A stretch of 64,000 nucleotides of DNA from positions 124,001-188,000 of the forward strand of contig JALRMH010000049.1 in NCBI GenBank assembly GCA_026119935.1. Direction: 5' to 3'. Below, piece after piece: positions 10,119 to 21,492 of this stretch (position 1 is its first letter; each line of letters starts with the position of its first letter). A model generated the notes under the pieces. That model saw only the letters and a list, made by a program, of their open reading frames with translations, was not told the origin of the DNA and did no database searches. Made by a program: the position numbers and the translations under genes. The DNA comes from Endothia cerciana. Lineage: Eukaryota > Ascomycota > Sordariomycetes > Diaporthales > Cryphonectriaceae.

Positions 10119-12891
10119 TCACTCCGGCACCAGCTCGCCCATCGACCTCCAGAAATCACACCGGAAACCCCGCCCGGCCTCCCAGTCGTAGGCGTCGGCC
10201 AGGCGAAGCGTGTTCCTGCCGCGGCAGCAGTACAGCCCGCCGATCTCCTCACCCGAGGTGCAGGTGGTGTTGAGGTCCATGAGGACGGGGGTTATAGATA
10301 CTGTAGGGGGGCCAGTCGCTGGCCGGATTGTAGGTGGTGAGGCCGGTGGTGAGGCCGTTCACGACCAGGCTGCTGGTGCTGGGGTTTGTCGCTCACGATA
10401 AAGTCGCCCAGCATGAGCATGAATTCGTAGATCTGCCATGTTCACTTAGTGTACTGAAGGCCTGACTTTATGAGAGAGTTTCTGGGTTCTTTCCCGGCCT
10501 GGGAAACTTTTGTTATAATTACAGTGTGTTCTAGATACGTACGATGTCGGCATTGTAGTACGCACTGGCCTCGGGCCACAAGAAACACGCGGCCCCGTCG
10601 GCGCCGTGGTAGGCGTTGGGGACAGACCACTGATACCTGTAGCCCTGGCCACCGAGCCCGTTATCGCTGTACGCCTCCGCGAGCCAGTACGAGGGGCATA
10701 TGAAGGTGGTCTCGCCGTAGATGGCGATGGCGCGCCCCCCCTGGCCGGTGGCGGCGGTGCTCTCGTTGACGTTCGCCGGGCCCCGGCTGCCCTCCCGTCG
10801 CGTACTTCAGCGCGCCGGGGCTGGCGGAGGCGTTGCTCGCGGGGTAGAAGCGCAGGACCTTGGCGACGTCGTTGTTCGAGGACATGGGGAGGACGGTGCC
10901 GAGGTACGTGACGAGGTCGCCGACGGTGTCGATCGTGGGCGGCACCCACGCGGCGCCCTCGAGCGCGTCGTTCCCGGCCAGGTGGTTCAGCCCGTTTACC
11001 CGGCCCCTGGCGAGCTGCCTGCTCGGGCGCTCCTGGACGAGCACGCCGTCGGTCACGGGCAGGGAACGCGAAGGTGCGCCAGGTGCCGCTCTGGGACGCT
11101 GCGGCGCTGGCATTCATGAGTGTGGCGGGGTCCGTGCCGACGAGGCAGTCGAAAATGGGGAGCGAGCCGTTGGGCAGATAGGCGTCCTTGACATCACATC
11201 CTGCGGCCGCGGCGAGGGCGTAATAGGCCTGTGATGGCTGCCAGTCCTCTGTAGAGCAGAAGGTCAGCGCCGGTCCGGGTCAACGTGTAGAGGGGGGAGG
11301 GACACACTGTAGCCGTATTGGAATGCGAGGTGGGGACTGGCCGTGATGGAGTTCCTGAACAGCTGAGTCCCCATTGTTCCCCCGTACGCAAGACTATACA
11401 TGATGGTCAGAGGCCGGCTTCTCAGACGAAGAAGTAGACGGATGTCTGCCAGGTCGAGTCTACAATAGATGTTGCGCGGCCGAGACAGCACTACTGTCCC
11501 ATCCCGGAGGTCATCTTACCCGCATTGTGATTCGACCACACTCCTTCTCACCGGTATTCATTCTACCTTTCGCAATAAGTCAAGCTGCTCAGAAGCAGAG
11601 CGGAACCCTAGAGGTTAACCACGCGAGCCTGATGGGTGACCTACCTCGACTCGCCCTGCAACATCAAGCCTCAAGCACTGCAAGTATGCCCCCCCCCCCC
11701 CATTACCCCCAAAAAGAAGAGGTCATTGCGAAGTCAAGGACCAAACTTACTCGTGTAACATGACACTGCCGGCACCGGCACTTTCTCCGAAGATCGTTAC
11801 CCTGGTGTTGTCACTGTTGAACAGGTGGATGTACTGTTGCACTCACTGGAGCGCTACCTGCTGGTCTAGCAGGCCGGCATTGACAACGCCCTTCCGGTAG
11901 ACCTCGTCCGAGGAGAGGAACCCGAACGCTCCAAGCTCTGGGGGGGGGGGGATGTTAAAATTTTCCCATTATTAGCACCACCACGCATAACACCACACAG
12001 GAGCAATGCCCTGATACATCCCCTAGGTGGAGGGGAGGGGGGCGGGGGAGAACGCTGGGCTCACCCTGTACTGGATGTCCACCCCGATAAAGTGGTTTCC
12101 CCGGCCTGCGTTGGTGCTGATCGGCGCGGTCAGGTCGTACGCGCCGCTGCCTGTGCCGTAGCCGCCGCCGTGGATCCAGACCAGGACGGGCAGCCCGGGG
12201 CTCCCGGAGGAGGCATTGCCGTAGGCCGTGACGCTGTTCGGCGCATAGACCTGATGATGGCACGGGGGGTGTCAATGAGGGGTGATGACCCGGAAAGCAG
12301 CATCAGCAGCAGCAGCAAAAACAACAACAACAGGCCCGGGCCGGAGAAGCCCCTCGTACATTGATAAACAGGCAGTCCTCGCTGCTGGCGGAGTTGCCGA
12401 CCGCCGTGAAGGAGCCCGCGTTGTCCGGGCTCTGAGGGCATTGTGAGCCGTACGCGTCCGCCTGGATGACGGCGGAGCGGTTCACGATGGGCGCGCGCGG
12501 TGGCTGCCACCGGTTCTTGCCACCGGTGTCCTGTGCGAACCGTATGCTACAGTGTTTGTTTCGTCAGAAAGAAGAAACAATAATCATCTTTCAATTTCCC
12601 GACCCTCCCTCCAGTCTCTAATAGAAGAACCTTGGCCTCTTGTGTCCAGGCGTGTTACAGGCATGAACATACCCTTGCCAGATGCCGAGAGACGCAGAGT
12701 CGTTTGTCCCACCCTCTGTAGATACCGTATCCCAGATCGACTGTCAAAGGATCCTCTGTGAAATTCGCAACGGCAGTCCCCCTCTTCCCATACTGGCCGA
12801 AACCGAGGTATGGAGATGCGGGAGGGAGAGCCGCAGCAACCGCAGCAACCGCAGCAAAAAGGACTACACTGGAAAACATCACGACGGGCAC
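10119..12891 (-). pseudogene. Broken secreted type-B carboxylesterase/lipase
   Basis: The start (12891, or 12879 for MFSSVV) encodes a signal peptide, and the frame can be followed across introns to a natural end, GELVPE-stop, at 10119-10121. Family blocks are clear: SEDCLFINV (near 12380), LPVLVWIHGGG oxyanion region (near 12180), the nucleophile motif GESAG (near 11780), GTQLFRNSITASP (near 11360), WVPPTIDTVGDL (near 10940) and a Cys-containing C-terminus. Reading needs repairs: an in-frame TGA at 11843-11845 where the family has Trp (ALQ-W-VQQ), and about six one-base shifts near 12708-12715, 11062, 10780, 10737, 10385 and 10289, mostly in runs of one base. The introns keep GT/AG ends. Otherwise little is lost, so inactivation looks recent. 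A homopolymer-prone assembly could explain some shifts but not the TGA. If intact it would hydrolyse esters outside the cell. Confidence 0.82.
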
Positions 12892-12939
12892 GAATATGGA
12901 TGGGACAACAAGTAACTAGCATGAGCACAGAGCACTTAT

Positions 12940-13054
12940 ACACACACACACACTTACACACACACACACACACTTACACACACACACACACACTTACACA
13001 CACACACACACACTTACACACACACACACACACTTACACACACACACACACACA
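12940..13054. repeat. Compound CA minisatellite, about 5 copies of a 20-bp unit
   Basis: Runs of CA about 14 bases long are interrupted every 20 bp by CTTACA, five times in near-perfect register, then a final CA run and poly-A. It lies between the esterase start and the end of the Cys-rich gene, and gives a spurious His/Thr frame. Confidence 0.95.
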
Positions 13055-13205
13055 AAAAAGATTACAGAGGAGTATACGCCTTCAAGGAATTCCAAATGTG
13101 CCGCATGCGTACATGTAAGTGACGTAGACTATTGCCGTTTTCAGAAAGGTTCTCGGCATCAATAACCCGAGTCTAGAGATATTTACGCAGGACAAGGTCT
13201 TCGTA

Positions 13206-14190
13206 TTACCACTCCTTAAGGGCAGTGGCCACAAGACTGGCGAAGTCAAGGAGACGGTCGACCTTACTCTCGACATCCCTCAGGCGAGACGCGGCGAGGG
13301 TGGTCCGCATCTCGATCATATCCAGTTGGGACTGGGCGGGTTCGCGGCGACGCTTCCGAGGCGTACCGGAAGGGTCGGCATCGCTGGCGCTGCCAGCATC
13401 GCTGTCGCTGTCTGAGCGGAGGGCCACGGCGACCTTGCGGCGACCCTTCTGAGGGGTCTTCTTAGCGGCGGGGCGCGACTGCTGACGGGTGTTCCAGGCG
13501 TCCACAGCCTCCTCCCACTCACATTGGAGCTAGACGAGTTAGCAGAGACATCAAGGAGATGTAACAGAGAGGCTCACACGACCCCGCTTCGACCGAGCAC
13601 CAGGCCACTTGCCTTCTCCAGCCACAGCAAGACAAGGGGCGACGACATTCAAAAGGAGCAGAACATCCTCAGCGTCGGGGTAGGCATCGGCGACCTAGCG
13701 GCGAGTTAGCAGAGAGGTCGAGGAGCCGCCGCAGGGGGTAGACACACGCTCTGACAGCTCCCCTGGTGGTTGGTCTTGGTGCACCACAGACAACTCTTGG
13801 AGCCCCCTAAGAAGGTCAGCAGAAAGACCGCAACGAGGTCGCAGAGAGGCTACACATACCCATCTTCTAGACACAGGGCTTCTCCACGAAAGGGTCTGCG
13901 ACGTATCGGAGGGCGCAGTCCACGCAAACATGCTCGGGCGCAAGGGGGACACAGCTGTGGCCGGCGAAGGTGGTCATAGTACCATTGAGACCGGCCCGAG
14001 CGAAGATAGCGACATAGCGGCCAGTAGGCGGCGAAGTCTCCGCGATGGTAGGCTTCAGCACGAAGGATAGAGGGAACAGGAGACGTCGCAGAGAGTGGTC
14101 TGAGACATCGTAAGGGGCCCCGACAGTCTGGGTGCCAGATGCGGCTGGCGCACCCCGGGGAGAGCTGGCCGGTAGGGACCCGGCAGACAT
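13206..14190 (-). pseudogene. Four-exon Cys-rich gene with in-frame TAG, function unknown
   Basis: Exons 14190-13860, 13806-13748, 13694-13578 and 13529-13206 are joined by three introns of 53, 53 and 48 nt, each GT/AG with GCTAAC or GCTGAC near the 3' end, and stay in phase for 277 codons. The protein has a Ser/Pro N-terminus, Cys pairs (HVCVDC, then KSCLWCTKTNHQGSC), a basic linker with SDSDSD, and a C-terminal helix (SRLRDVESKVDRLLDFASL). One codon breaks it: TAG at 13867-13869 (codon 108), just before the exon 1 donor GTATGT. CAG to TAG is a CpA to TpA change, as RIP makes. Alternatively an unusual donor GTGTCT at 13873 skips the stop and is also in phase. The layout resembles unnamed lineage-expanded fungal proteins; no function is claimed. 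Confidence 0.6.
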
Positions 14191-14336
14191 GATGGCGAGG
14201 CAGTGGCGAAATCGCAGCGACGTAAGGGCAAGGAAGCACGTAAGGATATGGTCGCGGAGAGGTCTCGTGAAGAATGTGGGATGTAAGAGGAAAAGAGAAA
14301 AAGAAGTCGGCGAGAAATCGCAGGCAGGAGAAGGAG

Positions 14337-14345
14337 TATTTATAG
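14337..14345 (-). promoter_or_regulatory. Putative TATA box of the Cys-rich gene
   Basis: Reads CTATAAATA on the minus strand, about 150 bp before the ATG at 14190. Its good match to the consensus suggests the gene once had a complete promoter. Confidence 0.45.
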
Positions 14346-14676
14346 GAAAGGGCCGAGGCGCCAGTGCAGCGCCTGGCAGGGGCCGCCACCTTCCTGTTTA
14401 GGAAAAAGCGGCAAAAAGGTGAGGACATCGTGAGGGCATCGTGAGGGCATCATGATCAACACTGTGGACCTCATGAGACCTCACAGGTGGGTCTCGGCGA
14501 CCTCGCGGAGCAAAAGTCCCATTTCCCAAAGACAGCTCGGCGAGTGCTGAGGCGCATTTGCAAAACGAAGAGATGAGGTACCGCGAAGAGGTCGCGGAGA
14601 GATAGCAGCAGGGAGGTTTCGTCCAGCTTTCGAGCAAGGTTTTCCTCCCTGGGTATTTGCAGAGGGTCCGCATGCC

Positions 14677-15170
14677 TATAAAAGGCGCTGGATATGTATT
14701 CAGGTATATATTTAGCTAGCGTGAAAAGAATTACTATTATTATTCGTATTACCACCAGTAAGGTCTTCGGGACACGGAATATCTCTTCCACATGCGCTGA
14801 CTATACAATTCGCAAAATGATGGCCAACGGGCCAGCTTCTAGCCTGGCAGAAGCGACACAAAGTGGGCACGGCAGCACACTTCATGGAGGAATCATTAGA
14901 TAATTATCCATTGCTGTTTCACTGCGTTCTACAAATGATATTCACAACCTATGTCTCTCGATCATTGAATTGTATATACATACATATATATATATATATA
15001 TATAATATACAATAAAATAGAGAGAAAGAGAAAGAGGAGGACCAACAAGCAATTATCGTAATGCACGTCTAGAAAGAACTCCGATGGAGAAGCACTAAGT
15101 ATTGCTGTCCTCAGACGTACCACATGTTGGGGTGTTGTTAATAGGGTCAACTATCATTGGCGACGATTGA
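14677..15170 (+). mobile_element. Possible LTR retrotransposon fragment
   Basis: Weak, composite evidence. A strong TATAAAAGG at 14677-14685 drives no recognisable gene. It is followed by an AT-rich leader, an AATAAA at about 15011 and, at 15158-15170, TGGCGACGATTGA, which has the form of a primer-binding site (starts TGG, complement of a CCA end). No second LTR, gag or pol is visible, so at most this is a solo or truncated element. Confidence 0.25.
14970..15010. repeat. (TA)n microsatellite
   Basis: Alternating TA with a few CA interruptions, followed by an A-rich, GA-rich stretch. Confidence 0.9.
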
Positions 15171-17109
15171 GGAGGTTCTATTTGATGACACAGCCGCGGC
15201 CCCTGACTTCGCCCGGGCTGGTTTCGAGCCAGGTTTTCAGAAGTGTGGCTCTCGACAAACTCACCCCGACAGTACTACGGTAAGACAGTGTGGATCTGGT
15301 GTCGAGGGCGGCTTGTTGTCGGTGTTGCAAGCTCACAGCAGACCGACATAGGCCCACAAGATGTGGAAACGCCCCGAGCAGGCGGCAACAGCATAGAAAG
15401 GCAAGGCATACACCGCGCCGTGGTGAGCACGATTCGCTCGTGATGTCAGCATCCTAATTTCCTATCCTCACCTCCAGACTCTTTTGGTAGGTGGCAGGAA
15501 GACCCTGGCTGGGTGATGTGCGCCGATATGTCTCTGCCTGTGGTTCGGCTGTGGCAGAGTCCATCCATCCTGACCATGGCCCCAGGATCGAACCCGGCCA
15601 AGTCTCTCGGCCAGGGGCAGAAAGCCCGCCGGCCGGGGGAACTGTGACCATCGTGTGTGATATCACTCGGGCATCCCGTAGGACGCGGTCCGGGTGGGCC
15701 CAGGGCTAAATGACAGATGGTGTGAGGCGGAGGCAATCTCGCTCGGGACAAGCAGGTGAGTAGCCGGTTCGGACTCCCGCCGCGGGTTTGAAAGAATTCC
15801 AGAAAGCTTCCGTGCATGGTCTTCTCCAGAGCCAATTTAGGCCATGGCTGTGCTCGAGGCTCATGTGGCAATGGATCGGCCGCTGACCGGAGGACCAGCG
15901 TGTGTCTATTGGCCCGCGCAAACGAGTTTCGGACAGTGCGCCAGTCCCCAGCAGGATCGTGAGATCTACAGGCGCCATTAGCAGCATAATTCGCAGGCAG
16001 GTAGATAGATGGCCAAAACCCAAGGGGGGAAACCAGCGAGTCTTGTCTTGGGTCCCTGAGAGAGTCCATCTGTTTCCCTTGGCGTGGGCTGAGCTGTTGA
16101 GGCTGTGCAGGGGTCACGCTGACAGCTAATGGAGGAACCGTAAGACGCCAGCGAGCGGGACGAGTACCATCTCGTCCTGAGCTGTACAGGCCGAGATGAC
16201 ATCGCTAGCAAGCCGGGCGTAGATGTCATTGTTGCAGGTGGAATTGGGCCGACCTTTTCAAAATGCCTCACAGCTGTGGTGGGAGGACCGCAAGTGGCAG
16301 GTCGGCGCGGGGACGGAATGGATGGTGGCAGCTCCCGGTTTGCTTCCGGTGCTGCGATCCCACACACCGTGCCTAAAATCGGGGCTTGAAGCTTCGAAGG
16401 CGCAATGTAGATATCAAATATCGATGCAGCAGCGCTGGTCCCCCCTCCACACCGCACAAGAAACACGTGTCTATCCTCCAGCAACAAGAGATATATACGT
16501 CTCTCGTAGCTTCTGTACAGGCCTTTTCGGGACCCTATAGCACATCCGTCAGAGTGTCGGGCCTGAGGGAGGTGGTGTGGGGGTGAGGAAGACCACGAGA
16601 GGAGCGACAAAGACTCCCGTCCGTGGCGCAAGAAGGGTAGTCCGTGATGGGAAGTTTCATGACCCGGATCGCCAGGGATGCCGTGCGCCAGGGGGAGGGG
16701 GGAAGGGGACGGCTGGTTTGATCACATTGGAGCTATTCTGCCGTTCTTCCGTTGGGGTCCTGCTGCGGCAAGCCGGCACGCATGGTGCCTCGATATCCAG
16801 TGTGGGCTGTAGAGGTCGCGCAACTAGATGTTGACCGATACCATTGCTACCCCAGCACGCCCAGTACTTCCTGTCCCCAACCAAGGAGCTGGCGTGGGCG
16901 AGTGGCGTGTGTGCGCCGTCCAAGTGTCATCGACAGCGGAGTAGTCTGCCATACAGGCAGGCAGGACATCCTGTGACACGCCCGACGGGTAATCGATTGG
17001 ACAGTTGGGACATGACAACCACGACGAGATGCGATGATGCAGAAGACTCGAGCGGGGGAGGCAGTGCCGGCGGATATAGCTCGGGCGAGGCTGACGGGAT
17101 TTTATATTA

Positions 17110-17112
<3 letters not shown>

Positions 17113-17163
<51 letters not shown>

Positions 17164-17165
17164 TG
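17113..17165. repeat. (CT)n(GT)n compound microsatellite
   Basis: About 17 CT units change directly into about 9 GT units. Confidence 0.95.
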
Positions 17166-17727
17166 ACAGGAAGGAACCGTAAGCGGCCGCCATGGGCCAC
17201 CGGGAGGGTCTTGAGGTCCCGAGGCTTGAGAGCACATCAACATAGTAGTTGGCACGAGGACGACGGCTTCCGCCCGCAGCGGTGATGGTGTTTCGGATGG
17301 GCCCTTGGAGCGTTTGAAGGGGCAGACGGGAGGAGGGGGGGAGGGATTTGGGAGTCAATGATGGTGGCTCGGTATCTGTTGGGCTGACCCCTGCAGGGAA
17401 CGACGACAAGGTGAGGGCCTAACCCAGGGACTGTGCTGTGGCTAAGGCCAAGTAAGGGGTCCTTGCCACTTCCCCAGGCCCACGAGGTCCTACCAGTCCT
17501 GTTAGCAGCCAGGGCGTGCTGGGCATGCGGGGCGCTAACATGAGCTACCTAGGAGGGGAGGCAGGGGACTGCCCTGCTTTCCACCGTGCAGCTCCTCTCC
17601 CACGCCCACCCCTGTTGTCACCTGCATCCTGGTGGACTCTGTATCATCGTAGCGATCTGCCTCGCCGCAAGCGAACGCTCCTAGTGTGTTTCCCCTCTTT
17701 TTTTCCCTCGCGTGCCGCTCCACAGAT

Positions 17728-17774
17728 CAGTCCGTCCGTCCGTCAGTCAAGTCAGTCAGTCAGTCAGTCAGTCC
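17728..17774. repeat. (GTCC)n/(GTCA)n tetranucleotide repeat
   Basis: Three GTCC units are followed by about eight GTCA units with one phase slip. Confidence 0.9.
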
Positions 17775-18196
17775 ACTGTAGGCTTATCCTCTCCTTCTCC
17801 GAGCAGGGAGGAGAAGGCAAGTGAGCGACACGACTATACGAACAGCCACCGGGAGAGATCCAGTCGCGCGCATCATTCCGCCCTCCACACACTACAACCG
17901 CAGGCCTGGACAAAGGGGACTTGGGCGGAATCGCGCCACCTGCGCCAGATCGTCACTGCACTGCTGCTCTGCTCACCTTCACCGGGATAGATAAATAAAT
18001 CCTCGCCTTCCTCCACAGCTCCTTTTCTCCCATACACATACTCTCTCCGCCTCACCACCCTCACAGTACTGCTACCCACCCCCCCCCCCCCACTCCCTGT
18101 CTCTCAGCAGCTGCTCCCTGCTGCCTCTTGGATCGTGTAACTGAGACATCTCCCGTCCAGGTCTTTGCAATAACAGTATCATCCAACACCAACATC

Positions 18197-19410
18197 ATGG
18201 AGAACCACGACTCGACGCCCGGCTCGTCCAAGGCCCCGGAGCTCAACGGGCAGCATGGCTTCAGGCCTCAGGTCAACATGACCGTCCAGCCCCCCCGCCA
18301 GGAGGACCTCCAGAAGAGCTATGCTAGTGTTGTTGGAAACGACGCGAACCCCAAGGGATGGTACGGCAGCATGAGTACGTGGTCCAGCTCACCCTCACAC
18401 CCTGGCCGGGATATCGCAATTGCGGATGCTGACGCCCACTCGCGCATACAGTCAACAGCCTTGGTGCCGTCGTTGGGACCATGGGCGCCATCCCCTGCTG
18501 TGTCTGCTGCCCCAACCCCTACAAGAACGTGAACCAGGGCAATGTCGGCCTCGTCACCAAGTTCGGTCGTTTCTACAGGGCTGTCGACCCCGGCCTGGTC
18601 AAGATCAACCCTCTGTCCGAGCGCCTCATCCAGGTCGATGTCAAGATCCAGATCGTCGAGGTCCCCAAGCAGGTCTGCATGACCAAGGACAACGTCACCC
18701 TCCACCTGACATCGGTCATCTACTACCACATCGTGAGCCCGCACAAGGCCGCCTTCGGAATCACCAACGTCCGCCAGGCCCTTATCGAGCGTACCCAGAC
18801 CACCCTGCGCCACGTCGTCGGCGCCCGCATCCTGCAGGACGTTATCGAGCGTCGCGAGGAGATCGCCCAGTCCATCGGCGAGATCATCGAGGACGTCGCT
18901 GCCGGCTGGGGCGTCCAGGTCGAGAGCATGCTCATCAAGGATATTGTTTTCAGCCAGGAGCTCCAGGAGTCGCTGTCCATGGCCGCGCAGAGCAAGCGGA
19001 TTGGTGAGAGCAAGATCATCGCCGCCAAGGCTGAGGTTCGTCCGTCCCAGAGAGAGCTAACCCACCCATGACATGTTGTTGTTTTCGTGGCACGAGTCAG
19101 TGCTGACATTACTGCACCCGAACAGGTCGAGAGCGCCAAGCTTATGCGCCAGGCCGCCGATATCCTGTCCTCCGCGCCTGCCATGCAGATCCGCTACCTC
19201 GAGGCGATGCAGGCCATGGCGAAGAGTGCCAACTCCAAGGTCATCTTCCTCCCTGCGCAAAACACCGCCACCATGAGCGGCCTGTCGGCCCCGTACATCA
19301 GCAACAAGGACCAGGAAGAGATCGGGGAGAACAGCAACTACAGGGACTTTGGAGGTCAGGACCCAGGTTTCCAACAAGCCATGAACGCTCGTGTTGTCGA
19401 GAACATCTAA
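18197..19410 (+). CDS. Stomatin/band 7 (SPFH) family membrane protein
   Basis: Exons 18197-18374, 18452-19035 and 19126-19410 give 348 aa. The introns (77 and 90 nt) are GT/AG with GCTGAC branch sites. The second donor is GTTCGT, less usual, but it keeps KAE-VESAKL in phase. After a Ser/Pro-rich N-terminus comes a short hydrophobic, Cys-rich segment (LGAVVGTMGAIPCCVCC, about residues 62-78), typical of the hairpin or palmitoylated anchor of stomatins. The SPFH domain follows (GNVGLVTKFGRFYRAVDPGL on to RTTLRHVVG and VESMLIKDIVFSQELQ), then the conserved AEAAK-like helix. Stomatins form oligomers on the inner face of membranes and organise ion channels and polarity sites; in Aspergillus, StoA-type proteins act at hyphal tips. 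Distinguished from mitochondrial Slp2 types by the N-terminal Cys-rich anchor. Confidence 0.9.
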
Positions 19411-20398
19411 ATTCCTTCCTTCCTCTTTTCATACCTCGCTATGGATGGTTGAAGAGCTGTCCAGTCGTGCTGACCCGAGGTCTTTGGTTGCTGGCCCTGG
19501 AGGCTGGTCGACCTGATCCCACGCTCACTTTGACCTCCCTGGGGTCCACACAGGCCACGCAACGAGGATGGCAGCTCCGAGAGTAGGTACCGACGGCGAT
19601 GATTGTACGATATGATGACACCCCAGGAAGTCTGGCAGGGTGGAGGGTGCCCTTGGACTGGATGAGATACCACAAGTGGATGGAACGACTCTGGGGGTCA
19701 AAGGTTATTCTTCTGTCGTAATGGATACCCAAAATACCTTCTTTGGTTTTTCTCTCCGTCTTCGATTTTATCATGATTGGGTCCGGAACAGACAGGAGGG
19801 ACGTGGAATTGGGATTTTACCGCTTCGAGAGTCGGACTCTCACATTTTAGTGTTATTTGCTAATGGATTTCTTGACATTCGTTGACCACGATCTCGCCAA
19901 GCCTACGAAGCCTGTATTCCTCCCTCTGACTTTGTCCACAGCTCAATTACCTCCTACATCTTGCCTGAGCGTGCTTGTACATTTGTTCTAGACCTGCCCT
20001 CCCCCCCCCCCCGCCCAAACTCCCGTTCCGTGACGTTGCACCTGTAGGCCTTCATACGGGGGTCCTAGGATATCGTCTTTCTTTCACCCCCCCCCCCCCT
20101 CCCTTTCTTGGCCCTGCCACCACCCCGCCCTGGGAAGAGTGTGAGGAGTTTACAACCCCATACCTCCAACTGCCCCTCGCTCCATACCACCTCCCCCAAG
20201 ACGCTCCGGGAGCCGATCCAGCTCATCATCCGGAGGAGCTTGCCCTTGCGGGTCAAACAACAGAACACGCCGTGCAGCCTCGCCCGAGCAGGGAAATCCT
20301 ATCACCAGACCACTCGCACCTCCCCCCCCCCCCTCTCCCTCTTTTCCGGCGGGTCTTGGAGGCTAGATGAGCCTTTTCCGGCTTACAATACACACAAG
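19411..20398. other. Intergenic region with several poly-C tracts
   Basis: Stomatin 3' flank and the leader of the next small gene. Poly-C tracts lie near 20000, 20088-20100 and 20322-20332. No other gene recognised. Confidence 0.5.
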
Positions 20399-20812
20399 AT
20401 GCCGTCGGATGACGTCCAGCCCATTCACTGGGCTCTGGGCAGATTGCGTACAGGCATCGACGCAGGCCACATCTACCAGGTGGGTTTTGCTCAATTCACG
20501 TTCGTGGACTCGTCTGCGCTCGAAGAATGGGCCGGGCCTGGCTAGAGCCAGAGCATCATCATCATCTCATTCACCCTCAACGGGGCCGTCTATCTCGCCA
20601 GCAAACGGTTGCCGTTCGCGTGGTGGGAGTTCTGCATCGGTGTGCGGGTATTTCCTGCCCCTTCCCAGCCATCGTCAGCGGCCCTCACGCTCTTCCCGTG
20701 CGATCCCGTCCCGGAAGAAGAAAATGGAAAACAAGGGGTATTTGAACAAAACCACTCCGCGCTTGACCACTCCTCTACCATCACCCGCGGCAACACAATG
20801 AGAAGGGAATAG
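20399..20812 (+). CDS. Possible small membrane protein, two exons, unknown
   Basis: ATG at 20399 opens a 27-codon exon (MPSDDVQPIHW...GHIYQ) that ends at a GTGGGT donor (20480). A 66-nt intron ends at CTAG 20545, and exon 2 (20546-20812) continues in phase to give 115 aa. Joining places a hydrophobic stretch (SIIIISFTLNGAVYLAS) before KRLPFAWWEFC, which reads like a short transmembrane protein, then an acidic and polar tail. The unspliced frame would end at 20545. The composition in both exons is more protein-like than the surrounding DNA, but no family is recognised, so the model is tentative. It is convergent with the RasGEF gene. Confidence 0.4.
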
Positions 20813-21492
20813 GTCCGGTGTGATGGCGCTACAGAGACAAGAAGCGCCTTTCTGTCCCTTTCACACCCCAGTCTCAAGGAGAAACCAACCATATCCCTCT
20901 CTTAAGAGCACACCAACTCCGAGAAAGAAAAGAAGAAAGAAGAAGGAGAAGAAGACAAACTCCCCTGGCCGTCTCCTCTTGTGATCCAGAGATTCGCTCC
21001 CTTTCAATCCATCCAAAGAAACTTCAGATCCGCCAGACAGTTCGAGAGCAGAAGAGGGAGGTGGTCATGTGGTAGAGCAATTGCGGTTACGGTATTGATG
21101 ATGTGGTCTGGTTCGTAACGGTGCGTAACAACGTGATGATTAGAAATTAGTCAATTCGTTGCTCGAATCTGGGTTGGTCATGAGGGCCAGTGCTCCTGGA
21201 CCTCGTCTAGTGCGTCCTTCCGCAGCGCAACGACGCAAAAAGGCAGAGCGCAATATGGCGATGTGGGAAGCAAAGCCAGGTATCCGTATAGTTTGCACAA
21301 TTGGGGTCGGTGGCTGTGCTTGTGAGGAAGTGCTCGATCGTAGTCTAGGTGTTGTATCTTGCGTCGCGCTCAGAATCAGTATGGCCGGTCGTGAACAGCA
21401 ATGTACAGGGTATCGTAGTATGTGGAGCTAGTGCGATTATCTTTCAAGAGACATTTGTATGTGGGTTTGTCGGATTCCATGCTTAGGCCTGC
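20813..21492. other. Intergenic region between convergent genes
   Basis: About 680 bp with no convincing gene; A/G-rich around 20915-20960. Confidence 0.5.

Larger units (their letters stand above)
15171..18196. other. Gene-poor region upstream of the stomatin gene
   Basis: About 3 kb with many overlapping open frames on both strands but none with recognisable domains; their amino-acid make-up (Arg/Pro/Ser-rich) is that of non-coding GC-rich DNA. Holds two simple repeats and a CT-rich leader (about 17980-18110) that ends in a poly-C tract before the stomatin start. Confidence 0.5.

Noticed and set aside
12940..13054. Regularly spaced repeat, considered as a CRISPR-like array
   Set aside because: Direct tandem CA minisatellite without spacers, in a eukaryotic genome.
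12810..13118. Plus frame rich in His-Thr repeats
   Set aside because: Simply the translation of the CA minisatellite.
14471..14791. 106-codon minus frame with hydrophobic start
   Set aside because: Overlaps the TATA/LTR-like region, with no homologue recognised and no splice continuation.
15586..15610. GGTTCGATCC-like tRNA T-loop on the minus strand
   Set aside because: T-stem pairs poorly and no A box or matching acceptor stem is present within tRNA distance.
15446..16117. Minus-strand 223-codon open frame
   Set aside because: Arg/Pro/Ser-rich with overlapping open frames on both strands and no domain, signal peptide or splice logic; long open frames are expected by chance in GC-rich DNA.
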